Below, one piece after another: positions 12,653 to 28,535 of a stretch of DNA of 64,000 nucleotides (its first letter is position 1; each line of letters begins with the position of its first letter). Both the position numbers and the translations under genes were made by a program. Under the pieces are notes generated by a model. The model did no database searches. It saw only the letters and a program-made list of their open reading frames with translations, and was not told the origin of the DNA. The stretch is from assembly GCA_905182995.1 (NCBI GenBank), contig CAJJDP010000014.1, positions 194,856 through 258,855 on the forward strand, written 5' to 3'. This DNA is from Paramecium octaurelia. Its lineage: Eukaryota; Ciliophora; Oligohymenophorea; Peniculida; Parameciidae.

Positions 12653-13808
12653 ATGGAACTAATTAACGTATATATTTTAGTTAATTTAGCACTTTCCATC
12701 CAGAAAGTTTGGATAAGAGCTAACTAATCTTTATTATAGACCTTAAACAAGATTGAACTTATCACAATTGAAAAAGAAAGCTGAATCAACTAATACTTCA
12801 ATGAGACATAAATCTTAAAGAGAGATCAATAGTACTAATGTTTGGTACTAAGTATCAATAAAGAAAAGAACAAGTAGTTAACACAGTAGTGGCGATTCAG
12901 TCACTCACAGATAGAAGTCATCCAGATGCTCAAGCAGAAATCAAACAATTTAAACTGTGAGATTTTGCGATGTGAAATAGTTGCTAATAGATGAATAGAA
13001 CAAGCAATTTATTGAAAATATTGATATGGTTTATTCAAGCAAACCTCAATATTGCAGTGTGTATGCCTACGATATCTAAGAATACTTGAAATCCATTGAA
13101 TTATCATACTAATTTAGTGTGTAACAGTACTTCCATCATCAACCTTAAATAACTCAAAAAATGAGAAGCATTTTGATAGAGTGGATAATTGATGTGACAG
13201 CAAAGTTCAGATTGAAATAAGAAACCCTGTATTTGACAATAAGTTTGGTTGATAGATATATGTTGACAACTCCAGTTTCAAAAAACATATTATAGCTTAT
13301 CGGAGTTTCAGCACTATTTATAGCAAGTAAAGTGGAGGAAGTTCATTAACTGATGGCAAAGGATTTAGCTTACATTACAGATAAAACATATACAAAAGAA
13401 TAAATTTTATACACTGAATCATTAATATTGAAACAGCTTAACTTTAACCTAACTACTCCAACCATAATATATTTTTTAAGTAGATATTAAAATATATGCC
13501 CTTTAAATTTGAAACATTTCTTCTATTGTCAATTGTTAATTGAAATATATTTATTACTACAACCTTAAACTCATAGCAGCAGCCAATTAGCTGCAGCTTC
13601 ATTTTGGCTGATTAGGAAATAAAAGAAATACAATCCAATATGGCCTGAAGAATTAGAAATCATTAGCAATTGTAATGAGAATAAATTGCATGCAATAGTT
13701 AAAGTGCTTTAATCCTGTCAATCAGAATTTCAAACAAGATAGACTGTATTTAATTCATTATATACTAAATATTCTTAGTATAAATATTGTAGAATAATTA
13801 ATATGTGA
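12653..13808 (+). CDS. Mitotic (B-type) cyclin
   Basis: Activating subunit of a cyclin-dependent kinase. Starts MELIN, then a 22-nt intron (12668-12689) and HFPSRKFG. The N-terminal region contains RLNLSQLKK, which could serve as an RxxL destruction box. The cyclin box starts at MRSILIEWIIDVTAKF and includes the family signature ETLYLTISLVDRYM and LIGVSALFIASKVEEV. The second cyclin fold follows (CQLLIEIYLLLQPQ, SQLAAASFWLIRK). The length of about 375 residues is normal for a cyclin B. No KEN box is seen. It lies next to NAC alpha, which ends about 55 bp downstream on the other strand. The box is clear; the A/B subtype is an inference from the DVTAKF/KVEE pattern. Confidence 0.85.
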
Positions 13809-13862
13809 AAATAGATAAATATTTATATATATTTATTATACTTATACATTAATAATGAATGA

Positions 13863-14470
13863 TCATCCAGTTAAGGTGAGAATTGCTTGAACTGTGTCAT
13901 TGTCTGATTTTCTGAGTGCTTCGACAGCTTTACTTCTATCACATTTACAGTGCTCCATGACCATTTTGATGGATTCAGGTGGAATACCTTCGTCACTTAC
14001 TTGCTCTGTAGTTTCAGAAGCTTTTGGTTCCTTGATTTCTTCTTATTTAGGACTAAATGATATAAATTTGAATATTACACTTATTGAGCTAAATTTTCGG
14101 CTTCTTTTTTGCCAATTTAGCCAGTTGGATCATGCACTTTGGCTTCACCAATCACAATGTAGGAATTATCAACATTGGCTGATTTTAAGACCTCTGGGTT
14201 ATCAATATAGAGAAGGAATTATTTTCCTCTTTTGATTGTGACTCTATTGATTCCAGCGACTGGTTTCATTCCCAATTTAAGCATAGCCTTTTTGAATTTT
14301 TTTTCTCCTCTATTGGCCTTCTTGTCTTTGTCATCTCCTCCTTTTTGATTGTGACCATCATCAGAATCTGAATGGTCATGATCATGTGCATGATCGTGAT
14401 CATGATCATGGTGATGTTCATGAGTTTATTCTTTTTCCTCTTTTATCTCGATCTCCTTTTCTTAAGCCAT
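13863..14470 (-). CDS. NACA: Nascent polypeptide-associated complex alpha with His/Asp-rich N-terminus
   Basis: NAC alpha binds ribosomes with NAC beta and shields nascent chains. The order is MAQEKEIEIKEEKEQ, then an unusual run of His-Asp and His-His pairs (coded at about 14370-14425), then the NAC domain (KKAMLKLGMKPVAGINRVTI and VLKSANVDNSYIVIGEAKVH). A 26-nt intron near 14055-14085 follows. The protein ends with a UBA domain (DEGIPPESIKMVMEHCKCDR, KAVEALRKSDNDTVQAILTL). The stop is TGA 13863-13865. The UBA domain separates it from NAC beta. The His/Asp run may bind metal, but this is speculation. Confidence 0.93.
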
Positions 14471-14583
14471 TTATTATTATTATTATTACATAATTTAAAT
14501 TTCCCAATCTTGATTAAATATTTCAAATGAACACGAATTAACAATAGTAATGATTTTAATATATCTGATATATATAAATAAAA

Positions 14584-16874
14584 ATGATTAGATTCTCATT
14601 GAAGAAAGCATCACAATTATTGGGAAAACAATTCCAAGCTTTCTCAACACAATAGAATCTCATAGAAATATTTATAGATGACGTTCCCCACAAAGTAGAA
14701 ATGTGTGTTTGATCCTTTATAGGTTGATCCATCAGCAACAATATTTCAAGCATGTTATTCAGCAGGTGTGATTATTCCCAGATTCTGTTATCATGAAAGA
14801 TTAGCAGTAGCAGGAAATTGTAGAATGTGTCTAGTCGAAGTTGAAAAGTCACCAAAACCTGTATAATTAAATGAATATTCTAAAAGGTGGCAGCTTGTGC
14901 AGCATAAGTAGCACCTGGAATGAGAATCCTCACAAAAAGTGAAAAGACTAGAATAGCAAGAGGAGGTGTCATGGAATTCATGTTAGCAAATCACCCATTA
15001 GATTGTCCCATCTGCGATCAAGGAGGAGAATGTGATTTGCAAGATATTTCAGAGCAATATGGGTATCTTCTTAATATTCAATATCTAGTTATGGAGATAG
15101 CAGACATAACGAATACAAGAGAGCTGTGGAGGATAAGAATTTTGGTCCTCTTGTAGCCACGAGTATGAACAGATGCATTCATTGCACAAGATGTATAAGA
15201 TTTTCAGATGAATATGCTGGTGTAACTGAATTAGGAACTAGTGGAAGAGGAAGGAATACTGAAATTGGTACATACATTGACAAAATGATCACTAGTGAAT
15301 TACAAGGAAATCTTGCTGACATCTGTCCAGTTGGTGCTTTAACCAATGGACCATATGCATTCACATCCAGACCTTGGGAATTAAAATCATATGATTCTGT
15401 TGATGTTTTTGATACTATTATACCCCTTATTCAAATTGACACCAGAGGAGCTGAAATTATGAGAGTTTTACCAAGAATTCACGAGGAAGTCAATGAAGAA
15501 TGGTTAAATGATAAATCAAGATAAGCCTTTGATGGATTGAAAAAATAAAGATTAACACTACCATTGGCAAGGGATGCTCAAGGCAATTTCGCAGATTTAT
15601 ATTGGCCAGATGCCATTTAATAAGCAGCTAAAAAGTTGTAATCTGTTAAAGGAGAAGAAATTGTTGGAGTTATTGGAGAATTTGCTGATTGCGAATCAAT
15701 AGTTGCTTTGAAGGATTTATTGAATAGATTTGATAGTGACAATTTTGAAATTAGAGGAACTGGTGTCCCCTAATTGGATGCAGACTTTAGAGCCAATTAT
15801 TTATTCAATTCTAGAATCACAGGAATTGAGGAAGCCGATGTTCTTTTATTAGTTGGTACAAATCCAAAAATTGAATCCCCATTGTTGAATTCAAGAATCT
15901 TAAGGGCTACTAGAAAAAACAACTTAAAGGTATTTTTAATTGGACCAGCAAATGATTTAACATATAATTATGTCCATCTTGGAAATAATGCTTCAATTCT
16001 TGATGAAATTGCTAATGGTACTCATCCATTTGCTGCCAGACTCAAATCTGCTAAATTGCCCATGATTTTAACAGGAGCAGGTGTCTTAGAAAGAGTTGAT
16101 GGAAATGCCATTCACAATGCATTAAAAAAGATTGCACAAAATTCACCAGTGATCAATGCACAATAAGGATGGAATGGATTCAACCTATTACATAAAGATG
16201 TTGGAAGAATTAATGCTCTTGAATTAGGTATTACAGCTAGAAGAAGCAGTGTACCACCAAAGGTTGTCATTCTATTGGGAGTTGATAATAATTTGAATGC
16301 TTAAGATATTCCTAAAGATGCTTTTGTCATTTACATAGGTAGTCACGGAGATGAAGGAGCTTATTATGCTGATCTCATATTGCCAGGTGCTACATATACT
16401 GAAAAGAATGGCACATATGTAATCCATATTATGTATTAAACAAGGTTTCAACTGAAGGAAGAGTCTAAACCACCAAATTGGTAGCACTCCCTCCATCAGG
16501 AGCAAAATCAGATTGGGAAATCTTGAGAGCTCTATCCGAGGAGTGTGGATGTGCCTTACCTTATGATAGTTTAGAGGAAGTAAGCCCTTTCCTATATATT
16601 TATATAGGTTAGATATAGAATTGCTGAATTGGCTCCCCATCTATTGAAATATGACTACATTGAGTCTAGCGTTTTGGGATAGGTTGCTTTAAAGCCTGAA
16701 TCATCCAAACAAACCATTTCAGCCACTCCCTTCAGGGATCTTATCGATGTAAATTATACCATTTATAATTAGAACTTCTATATGACTGATGCTATTTCTA
16801 GATAATCAGTTACTATGGCTAAATGCTCTACGGCATTTAATCCTCATAAATTTAGCACATTTAAATAATTATGA
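14584..16874 (+). CDS. NDUFS1: Complex I 75-kDa subunit (NDUFS1/NuoG)
   Basis: Iron-sulphur subunit of the complex I peripheral arm, carrying clusters N1b, N4 and N5. The basic N-terminus ([14 protein letters not shown]) looks like a mitochondrial presequence. Cluster ligands are visible in order: [34 protein letters not shown], then [37 protein letters not shown] and [10 protein letters not shown] molybdopterin-oxidoreductase-like domain follows. Introns include one of 28 nt near 14694, 14861-14886 (ends AAG), one of 26 nt near 15059, 16419-16444 (ends AAG), one near 16580 and one near 16750. The end is STFKQL at TGA 16872-16874. The full set of Cys ligands argues for a functional protein. 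Confidence 0.95.
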
Positions 16875-16917
16875 TATAATATCCAAAAAAATGATAGCAA
16901 TAACATATATAATTATA

Positions 16918-18968
16918 TCAAGCCATTTTTTTACTTACAGGACTTAAATTTGATCTTTGCGTGTTGTAGACTTCGAAGATTCCTTTGGGATTACTTTTTA
17001 AGGGACTATTGATTCGAGCAGTTTAAGAGCCTCCCTATTTTAACTTTGTAGATGATTTCAGATCCTCAATATAAATATTAACTATATTGTTTTAGTTAAT
17101 ATTGTATACACCACCTCCCTTCTTTGTTGAACCTTACACGCAAATATTGTTGGTTATCCTTAATGGATCCTTTGAATTATCGTGTTTTTGAGGTTATTTC
17201 GGTGGAGACGCTTTGTAATTTCCTACATTATCTTGAGATTTAGTCCTGTAGTGCAATAATTGTGCATTAAGAATGGGAGCTTGCAAATTATTATTAGAAA
17301 TCAAGGTGGATTTCTTTTTTTGATCAGAATTTTTGACCTGCAGTCCCCTCAAAGTGGACAGGGCATACTAAGTGAACTTTTATGGTAATTTTTATCTTCA
17401 AAAATGTTTACATTAAATGATACATGTTTTTGGATGCTGTCTTCTACAAGGTCTATTCCCCAATGGTATACACACTCTGTCTCTGGACTCTATCAGTGGC
17501 CAAAGGTTGTTTACCTAATTAATATGTTTGTGATACTTTTATTATCATCTTCGTGTTTTTGAAGTTATGAGGCTACTCTGGTTCTTCTATTAATGGATTA
17601 TCAATAATAATTACAAGAAATTCACTTAATAAGATAACAAATCAGCTGATTACTTTTATGTTGAATTTTGTCTACTTGGTAGTCTAAATTAACATTCTGT
17701 TGCATTGAAATTGCTACTCACTTTTCTTTGAGAGTTAGATTTCTAACAATTGTTAGCTTTTTATTGCTTTTGCATATTTTGTTATTATTAAACAAAGTTG
17801 GCAAACCCTTCAATTTGTGAGTACACTTTCTACATTAATTGCGATTATTATGAACTTCTTAAGGGAGATTGTTCTTAATTGGATCTTTTTGTCTACTCCC
17901 CAGCTTTAAGAGAACTCTCCGCTTTTAAGGAAGACACCTCTCCCTGGTTGAACTGCAAACGGTTAATATTGATTTTATCGAAACTGCCTTAACAACTGAC
18001 TTGATGAGTGGTTTTTGAATCGAAATTCTGCTATTAAGAGCTTTTGTTAACCTTAGGTTTAAGATTAGTCATGTAGTTAGACTTTAGATTTTTAGTGATT
18101 GTCGAGAGATCCTATGATCTTAGGAGAAAACTATTGCTTTAATCAATAGACAATAATCCTGAGATTTATCCAAGACAATCATACTTTTATCCGACTTACT
18201 AAATGAATTCTCTCAATTGGACACTACTAGAGATATCCGCTTTTTTTTGGAGATAGGAATTAGTGTCCAATTTTAAATCTTTCAATAGATATTTCAACTA
18301 TCCTATTGTTAGATCTTCATCACTATGCTTTTATTTCTTCTTCTCTTTCTTTTTGGATGGTTACTAGATTTAGTGATTGTATTACTACATCCTCGTCTGG
18401 AATGTTCAACTTCCTCTTAATATTCGCATATTCTAATCTCCGCTTTTTTTCATGGAACTTATTTATGGTTAAATAGACATTTTGCATGAATAAGCGAGGG
18501 ATATCCTTGTGATACTTGTAGTACTCCTACAATGCCTTGACCTTTTGTGTTGCCTCTTTTTTTGCATATGATCTAAACTTTATAGTAGCATACTTACCTT
18601 TTCAAATACTCCTCCTCTTCTATCATACTTTCCAAATCTCTATAGAATACAACTGCAGGAGTTGACTCCTCTTCTATTATATCGTTGATGTCCTTTGAAT
18701 AATAGTAGTTTTATGAAGATGAGTATTTAGCAAATAACGCTTTATTTAAAAGTGGAGCATACGATTCTTCTTTGCAGTTTTTGAACTTTTAACAAAACAC
18801 GCAAGGAGTGGATTTCTAGTTGTTGGGCCTATTCAACATACAAAATCACATAAATTACGGTGAACATAAAGATGAAAATCGTTTTCTCACTGACATTGGA
18901 TTGCTAGTAGATTGTTTACTATTTGATCTCGATGTTTTACCACCAGTGAATTACTTTTTGTTTGACAT
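16918..18968 (-). CDS. Unknown basic, Ser/Gln/Asn-rich protein with a CxxC-x4-C motif
   Basis: Starts MSNKKQFTGGKTSRSN at 18968. A 30-nt intron leads to PPNNQKSTPCVFCQKFKNC, a small Cys cluster that could bind metal. A charged helical part follows (DINDIIEEESTPAVVFYRDL, then KVKALQEYYKYHKDIPRLF). The rest is low-complexity Ser/Gln/Lys sequence with coding-like frames linked by short introns, including one of 28 nt near 17090. The last exon ends GIFEVYNTQRSNLSPVSKKMA at TGA 16918-16920. I recognise no family. Length is about 600 residues. Internal exon edges between about 17400 and 18400 were not all resolved. Confidence 0.6.
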
Positions 18969-19029
18969 AGTCCTTAGCTTTTTTATAAGTTAATAAATTA
19001 ATTGTATATATTGTATTATACTATATGCG

Positions 19030-19704
19030 TCATTTTTTTGTTTCCTTGGCTTGCTTTCTCTTCTCTTTTACGCCAACAAACTTTGCGTTGTACCATTCCT
19101 ATCTTAATCTCCTGTAAACATTCTTTGCTCTTAATTCTTTTGAAATAACTGTGGCCTTTTCTCTTTTTGGTGTTCTTTAGAATGTGATGACCTTTGATAT
19201 AGCTGAACTCTTACCTCTGGATTGGTATTTTAAGCTACTGGGTGAGCAACAACTTCATTTGCAGAATCCTTAACAACTCCATTCTTTGGTTTGCCTGCAA
19301 CTCTTGGGTAAAGGACCAATTTTGAGAGGTATGCCTTTATTCTCTTAACATTACTATTCAATTCTTCTTAGTTCAAGTTTCTTCTTCTGTGATCAACGGC
19401 AATTCCAATTGTTCGGGCAAATGCTGCATTGAGTCCTGCTTCCTTTAATTCAATCAATGAGAATCCTCTTCCAAGTTTTTAGACGTTGTTGTACTTAATT
19501 GTTTGACCTCTCACAACTGGACGAAGAAGCTCGACTGGTCTGGGAGATGCAGCTATTATTAGGGGATTTACACATACATAAAGCTTATGCTCTTCTTCTC
19601 AATTGTCTTCTTCTCTTAGCTGCTGGTTGATTATAAAATGTCTTTACGAATCGGGTCCAATGTTTCCTCAAGTGAGCATTAGGAAGTTGTTAATTGTGTT
19701 TCAT
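19030..19704 (-). CDS. RPL13: Ribosomal protein eL13 (RPL13)
   Basis: Large-subunit ribosomal protein. Starts [19 protein letters not shown] and shows [20 protein letters not shown], then after a 25-nt intron [35 protein letters not shown] and [17 protein letters not shown] 23-nt intron at 19192-19214 ends in AAG and joins TNPE to [13 protein letters not shown]. The end is basic ([12 protein letters not shown]), with the stop at 19030-19032. Length and composition are as expected for eL13. Confidence 0.95.
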
Positions 19705-19828
19705 ATAGGTAAATTTTTTTAAATAAAAAAAATGTAGATATGTAAAAATCAATATTAAATGACTTAAATAAGTCATATATATATATAATTTCACAAATTT
19801 TATATTCATCAGAGCTGAGTTAAGTGTT

Positions 19829-20234
19829 TCATAGACTTTCTACTATCTTTATAAATAATAGCTACCTAACAAAAGGCTTAGACTTTTCTGTCGGAGTTTG
19901 GTTTAAATTCGGAGTGGATTCTCTTGGTTTTTATTCCTTTGCTAATTCTTCAAAAGTTTATAGGTCGGTTATTGAGTTATGGAAAGATAATTTCATCTTT
20001 TTCATGTTGTTCTCATCCACTTCTTCCACCAATTAAGGTTTAAACATTAAGTATGGACGGGAAGGCTTTGATGACTATTCCTTCTTTGTAGTTTAATCAG
20101 GAATATACCCAAATTAACCCTACTTTCTAAGGAAATACAATTGTACATTACATGATTATATCCTATTAACTCTTCTGTTGAATTATTGACTTCTACTCCC
20201 TTGGTGTTGGAAGCGTATAGACTTTTTTCATCAT
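19829..20234 (-). CDS. Small unknown protein
   Basis: Starts MMKKVYTLPTPREQKSIIQQ. One intron of about 25 nt near 20073-20097 removes a TGA, and the reading continues KEQSSKPSRPYLMFKPQ, VEEVDENNMKKMKLSFHNS, ITDLQTFEELAKEQK and QTPTEKSKPFVRQLLF. It stops at TGA 19829-19831, giving about 120 residues. The protein is polar with no membrane segment and no known family. The acceptor of its intron is an AAG, so the exact junction is uncertain. Confidence 0.5.
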
Positions 20235-21216
20235 CTTATTTAATTAATTCTAAAACCTTAAATTTATTAATGAAAGTCGTCTAATAATTTCAAATTTACC
20301 ATTAGACAAAACAATATTTATCACTTGCATTCTGATCTCATAAAATTTATATTTATATTTAAATAACAACATGTCCCTAATCTATATGACAACCCATTAA
20401 ATATTATATTAACATAATGACCTTATAGACAGATCCCTGAAATAACAAGATATCAAATATTAGGGTTGTCACGCTTTCATCAAATCTAATCTTTGAAATT
20501 AATTACTTAAAACAAAAAGTTTATAACTAAAATACTTAATCACGTTATTAAATACAATTCAAAATATTATTTAGCACTTAAACATATAATCAATATCAAA
20601 TTAGAATATTAACAACTATTACCAGAAGAATGAAAATAATTATTCCATTCTTTCGTACCTAAATCAACTTAGACATTTATTATTATTATTTTCCTAAACA
20701 ATTTTACTGATTTTTTAAATCTAGTAATCCACCTACTAAATTATTTTATTTGTTTGTGGGTTTAATATATATTCTTTGTATTTGAATTTAAAATAGTAAA
20801 AAATTTAATTTATTTTATATGATATAATTCCTATTATTTAAGTAAAACGTATTATATCAAGTTATTCTCCCCAATTTAATTATTATTGCACCCATATCGA
20901 TAAATCATTGCACATATATCCTATAAGTTTGTAAAAATCTATTGATAATATATCTGCTACTCATCTTAATTATTCTTCTTAAGTAGTTTGTACTATGATG
21001 TTATTGAATCATATGAAAGCTCTTGATAGTTGTAATTTATAATAAAACTTCAAATCTTAAATTAAAAGAATTTTCAAAAATGTATTTCATTATATTTAAT
21101 ACTTTTCCATATTCTCAATATTCATCATTTTATGTGATTGTATCTTTAATGTCTCATTTAATCATTATTTAGCTATTATTTTATATATATAAATTTAGCG
21201 ATTTTATCATATAGGA
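20235..21216. other. Long AT-rich intergenic region
   Basis: Nearly 1 kb of very AT-rich sequence with frequent TGA in all frames. I see no gene, RNA or ordered repeat. Confidence 0.5.
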
Positions 21217-22231
21217 ATGGAATTAGAAGCTTTTTTAATGAATTACAAATCAATAGATCATAATATATCTTTTGATGAAAGGAAGATTAATAATCTACAT
21301 TCCTAGTTTGAAAATAATACTATTAATTATTTAAATCAATTAAATGCACTTAATTGTGAATAGGCATTAAGTTAAATTTTGAACTTTATATAATCTTATA
21401 CATACGATCATAATATATTACCATTTGTCCGCAATTTCTCAATCAAAAATTAAGTATCAGTGAATGGACCTATTTGAATTGTTTGAGAGTGTTTAGCATT
21501 CAAATTATAAAAATAGAGCTAAGATGTCATAAATATATTATTTCAAGGAACATTGGTATAGAAAGATTAATTCCTTTATCATATGATATTTAAATTTATA
21601 TAGATATGAAAATAAACCAATAAGTAAATAATTATTAAATAATAGGATAATAAGTAAGAATATATCAAAGATTGAAAATTACGAATCCTTAATAATTTGA
21701 TAAATTAAATAATATGATATTAATGAGAAATCTTTAAACCTTGAAGAATAATAATAAATCTCAACATATTTCATTTTTTTAAATGCTTATTTCTTTGATT
21801 TTTTTTGAAATCCTGTAAAGTAAATATACAGTTATGCATAATTTCTTATAAAAATTATTGTAATTGGTATCCCATTTTTATATACAAGTAATTATCCAAG
21901 GACTCAATTTTTATAACTAATTTTCAAAAGATATTGATTATCTTCATAACAATGTTAGTAGAGTAGATTAAGGGTAATTTATTAGCAACGACTGCGAAGT
22001 AATTAATTTTTTGATCATTATGGATAGATCATTAAAATCCTTGGTATTTGAATAATATGTTTTCTATAGTATACGGATTATAAAGTGTTATAAATTAATG
22101 GGAAAAGTGCAATCCAGGTTTTTAATTGAAGATAAGTATTGTATATCAAAAATTGAGGGATGCTAATAAATTACGAGATATGATAAATTGATTGTAATTT
22201 TGAGGGATTGCATATAAATTATTCTTAATTA

Positions 22232-25405
<3,174 letters not shown>

Positions 25406-25931
25406 TAAATATATATAATATATATTCAATATCATAATTAAATCTATCAAAAGTAATTTTAACTAAAATAAGTCATCTATTTTCCAAAACTTATACTCTA
25501 TTTACCTTTTTATAATTAGAGTATATCATTGGTTTCCTTAAAAATGATACACTAAAGTTGAAATCTCTTTATCCTAGTTTGATAATTAATCATCTGCTAC
25601 TACTAATTAAGGTATTATCTAGGTTAAAGGATAAACAACCTAATTTACTTATTATTATCAATTAATATTTTAAATGAATCATTTGCTTTTAATTTAATTC
25701 TGAAATTTAAAATCAAAAGGTTAATTCTACTGATATCTTATGATAGACACAGATTATTTGTTAAAATATTATGTAAATCACAAGATCATATCTATTAAAT
25801 ATTATTTTATGGTTGGTTGATGTTTTAAAGTAATATTATTCACGATTATGTCATAATCAATTTTGCCTCTTTTTAGAACAAATTAGATTTATTTGAAATA
25901 TAAATAATAATTGTATTAAAATTTATATCTA
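25406..25931. other. Intergenic AT-rich DNA
   Basis: About 525 bp between the USP stop and the TFIIB-like start. No supported ORF or repeat. Confidence 0.5.
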
Positions 25932-26711
25932 ATGGACATACCAAAAAGAACAGAACATAGACCACCTAGACCTCCTATACCCAAGTTCCGACTTATTGGG
26001 GCAGGAACTGATACACCTGATTTCCTCCCTCCTCCAAAATCTGAGGAATCCTCTCTTATTGCATTATCCATGGATAATACGTCTGAAACATCTATCGAAG
26101 ATAATAATGAATCATATTTTACGAGAAAGAGATTTTCTGCTATTGTAGAAGAAATTACAAATCAGATTGTTCAACTGGGATTAAGTTAAGAACTTTTAAA
26201 AATAGGAATATCATTTTTAAAGCCTGAATTGCTTGACGGTTTAAAATAAAAAAAGTATAAAGCTATTGCTGTGGCAATCATCATCGCTGCTTTGAAACAA
26301 ATCAATGCTCCAGTAACATAAAAAGAGATTTTGTCGAAAACTTCGGTCTCAGAAAAACAAATCAAAAAAATTCTTCTAAAGATTCACAGTTCATATGATT
26401 TAGAGGCTATCGTTCATTCATTTATTAAATAGATTTCAAGTTCAATAGGACTTAATGAAAAATTCATTAACTTTTGTCTTTAGATGTTTAAGGAAATAAA
26501 CCAAAGAAATCTGATCTAAGGAGAACATGAAAATGTAATAGCTGGAACGATTATTAAATATTGTGGAGATATTATCTTTGCTGATAGAGGAGGAATAGTG
26601 GCATAAGTAATAGCAGATCATGCGAAATGCAGTATTGGACCACTGAAGAACTTCCTAAAAAAGGTTGAAATTAGCTTGCCCTTTAACCCTTAACATTAGA
26701 AGGAAAGATGA
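25932..26711 (+). CDS. TFIIB-family protein without zinc ribbon
   Basis: One intron-free frame of 259 codons. The first about 65 residues are Pro/acid-rich (MDIPKRTEHRPPRPPIPKF) and contain no Cys pairs. They are followed by two cyclin-like repeats typical of TFIIB/BRF. The first includes KKYKAIAVAIIIAALKQINA and TQKEILSKTSVSEKQIKKIL, close to the TFIIB core motif in which a KEI/SEKEI helix follows the repeat. The second includes SSIGLNEKFINFC, ENVIAGTIIKYCGD and GGIVAQVIADHAK. TFIIB core domains bind TBP and promoter DNA, and the ribbon recruits polymerase. Without the ribbon this cannot be a standard TFIIB. It may be a specialised paralogue that still binds TBP-like factors. Confidence 0.7.
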
Positions 26712-26826
26712 TAACTATCTACATTCAAAATATTAGATTCAATCATATTGTATTCTATTTTAAACTCATCCCTTTTGCTTTTAAGATTCTTTATAATTTA
26801 TAATAATGAAATTTAACTCAGTTATT

Positions 26827-27761
26827 TCATTCTAATTATTAATTAAGACATTTCTTTAATAGAAGCAGTGCATCGAATTCTTCCCTAGCTAGATTCCTTG
26901 TAAATTAGTTTAATTCTAGAAAATTTAAATGATTGTTTTAGAAATTATGCTAAATTAATCTTAAGGTATCACGAATGCCCTTGATTTTAGCATCTAATTC
27001 TATGAGTTAATCTTAATGAGGTGTTGTGGAAATAAATTATAAAATATTATTTTCATCTGCAATTTTATCTATGTTTTAATTCTTAAATTAGTTCAATCTC
27101 TCTGTTTCCTTTATTAATTCATCTACCATTTCTTATCCATCAATTATCATCGACTTAAGACAAGCTTTCTTTTTCAGTTCTTGTATTAGTTCAAATACCA
27201 GAGCTTCATTTATAGAATTTAATTCATTCCAGTTCTCTTTAATCTAAAATCATGAATTATTGATATTAACATTATTTGCAAAGGAATTCATCTCTGATTC
27301 TTAGGGTTTTCTCACTCTTTCATACGGATGCTCTTTTTTAAATTATACTTTCATCTTGGAGATGATATCAATCAATTTATCGGTTCTCTCAATATATATA
27401 CTAAAATCTATAAATCCAAGGGTTGCTTACATTAAATTAATATCTTTACAATCATAATAAGGATTTAACTAAGTTTCTTTCGGTCTTACAATCTTACATC
27501 TTATTCCATTTTCCAATGGACTCAAAATTAAGAGTTCAAAAAATATGGAAGTGTTGTCAACATCTGATAACTCACCTAAAATCTTAAATACATTTAAAAA
27601 ACTACTTGCAAATGAGGTTACCCTTATACATTTATAATATTTAAATTCGTGTTTTTCAAATCAACAAGATCTTGAATTGCTTCAATTTATGAAAGAATTT
27701 ATTCTCTATCTCCTTTATCATATATAGTTAACACTAAAGTATCTAATATTATGGATAGCAT
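26827..27761 (-). CDS. Coiled-coil protein with TSG101/VPS23 steadiness-box-like C-terminus
   Basis: Starts MLSIILDTLVLTIYDKGDRE at 27761. Introns of about 28 nt near 27640 and 27 nt near 27250 give a continuous protein of about 290 residues. The middle is a charged helix. The C-terminus (ELDAKIKGIRDTLRLIQHNF, then FLELNQFTRNLAREEFDALL) matches the layout of the steadiness box of TSG101/VPS23, where a helix ending in FYL.ALR is followed by a loop and then FLKHVR.L.R.QF. That suggests an ESCRT-I-type subunit. No UEV ubiquitin-binding domain is present. The family call rests on the C-terminal about 60 residues only. Another coiled-coil protein is the alternative. Confidence 0.45.
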
Positions 27762-27940
27762 AATTTAATACTATTATTTATAATCAATAATATTAATAAA
27801 ACGAAAATAAAGATCTTTTGATTCAAGAGAGAGTAAATATGCAACGATTACTTAATTTATCAAGAAATATATGAGCATTAACAATAATAGTTTTAACATA
27901 ACTTAAGTCTTGTTTTAATATTTTGATTAGACTTATGATT

Positions 27941-28390
27941 TCAATATTCATATGTTTTATTTCCTATATAGAAATCCTTTAAGAATTCACTCTTTCCTTT
28001 GAGCTTTTAATTTTCTAAGTATGAATATCCAGCATCTGATCTATTTTGATTTGAAAAGTATTGGAATAAATGATCTCTATTTAGCATATGCCATTCAGCT
28101 TGGTAGAGTAATTCATATCCTCTATAAACCTATTGATATCATAAATAAATACTAACCCATCTATCAACTGCATCAGGATCTCTTAAATAAGCTCTTTTTC
28201 TGATTACATTTGCTACATTTAGCATTGCTTATTATGAATTGCAAGTCACTTCCATATCATGAATTCTTAATAAAAATGGAATAAGACGACAGACTTTTCT
28301 ATAAAATCTCAAGACCTTAAAATGAGCTTAGATGATATTCTTTGATGGTCTTCCAGTTGTAAGCCCTTCAAAAATTTCTGTTCCTCTCAT
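27941..28390 (-). CDS. NDUFA6: Complex I LYR subunit NDUFA6 (B14)
   Basis: LYR-family accessory subunit that binds the acyl carrier protein on the complex I matrix arm. The reading starts MRGTEIFEGLTTGRPSKN and has the LYR helix as FKVLRFYRKVCRLIPF. It continues ANVIRKRAYLRDPDAVDRW. A 27-nt intron near 28116-28142 joins to VYRGYELLYQAEWHMLNRDH and the end KSEFLKDFYIGNKTYEY, which parallels the NDUFA6 ending (FLSKFYVG). Length is about 140 residues, as expected. No earlier in-frame ATG is available. Together with NDUFS1 and the ferredoxin-like gene it gives three probable complex I genes in 23 kb. Confidence 0.88.
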
Positions 28391-28535
28391 TGTGATATTA
28401 TTTCCACCATATTACTAAGTTAAACTTAATTTGTTACTTTTCCTCTTGATCCATGTGTTCCTATTTCAGGAAATAGATTCAGATTGCTTGTAAAGTTTTA
28501 ATTTTAATTCATTTATATTTATAATTCAATAAATA

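Noticed and set aside
14370..14430. CATGATCATG-type repeat as a regulatory or CRISPR-like repeat
   Set aside because: It is coding sequence for the His/Asp run of NAC alpha, and the units are too short and irregular for an array.
16272..16640. Minus-strand ORF of 122 codons over NDUFS1
   Set aside because: The plus strand encodes the conserved NDUFS1 C-terminal domain, and the minus ORF has no motif.
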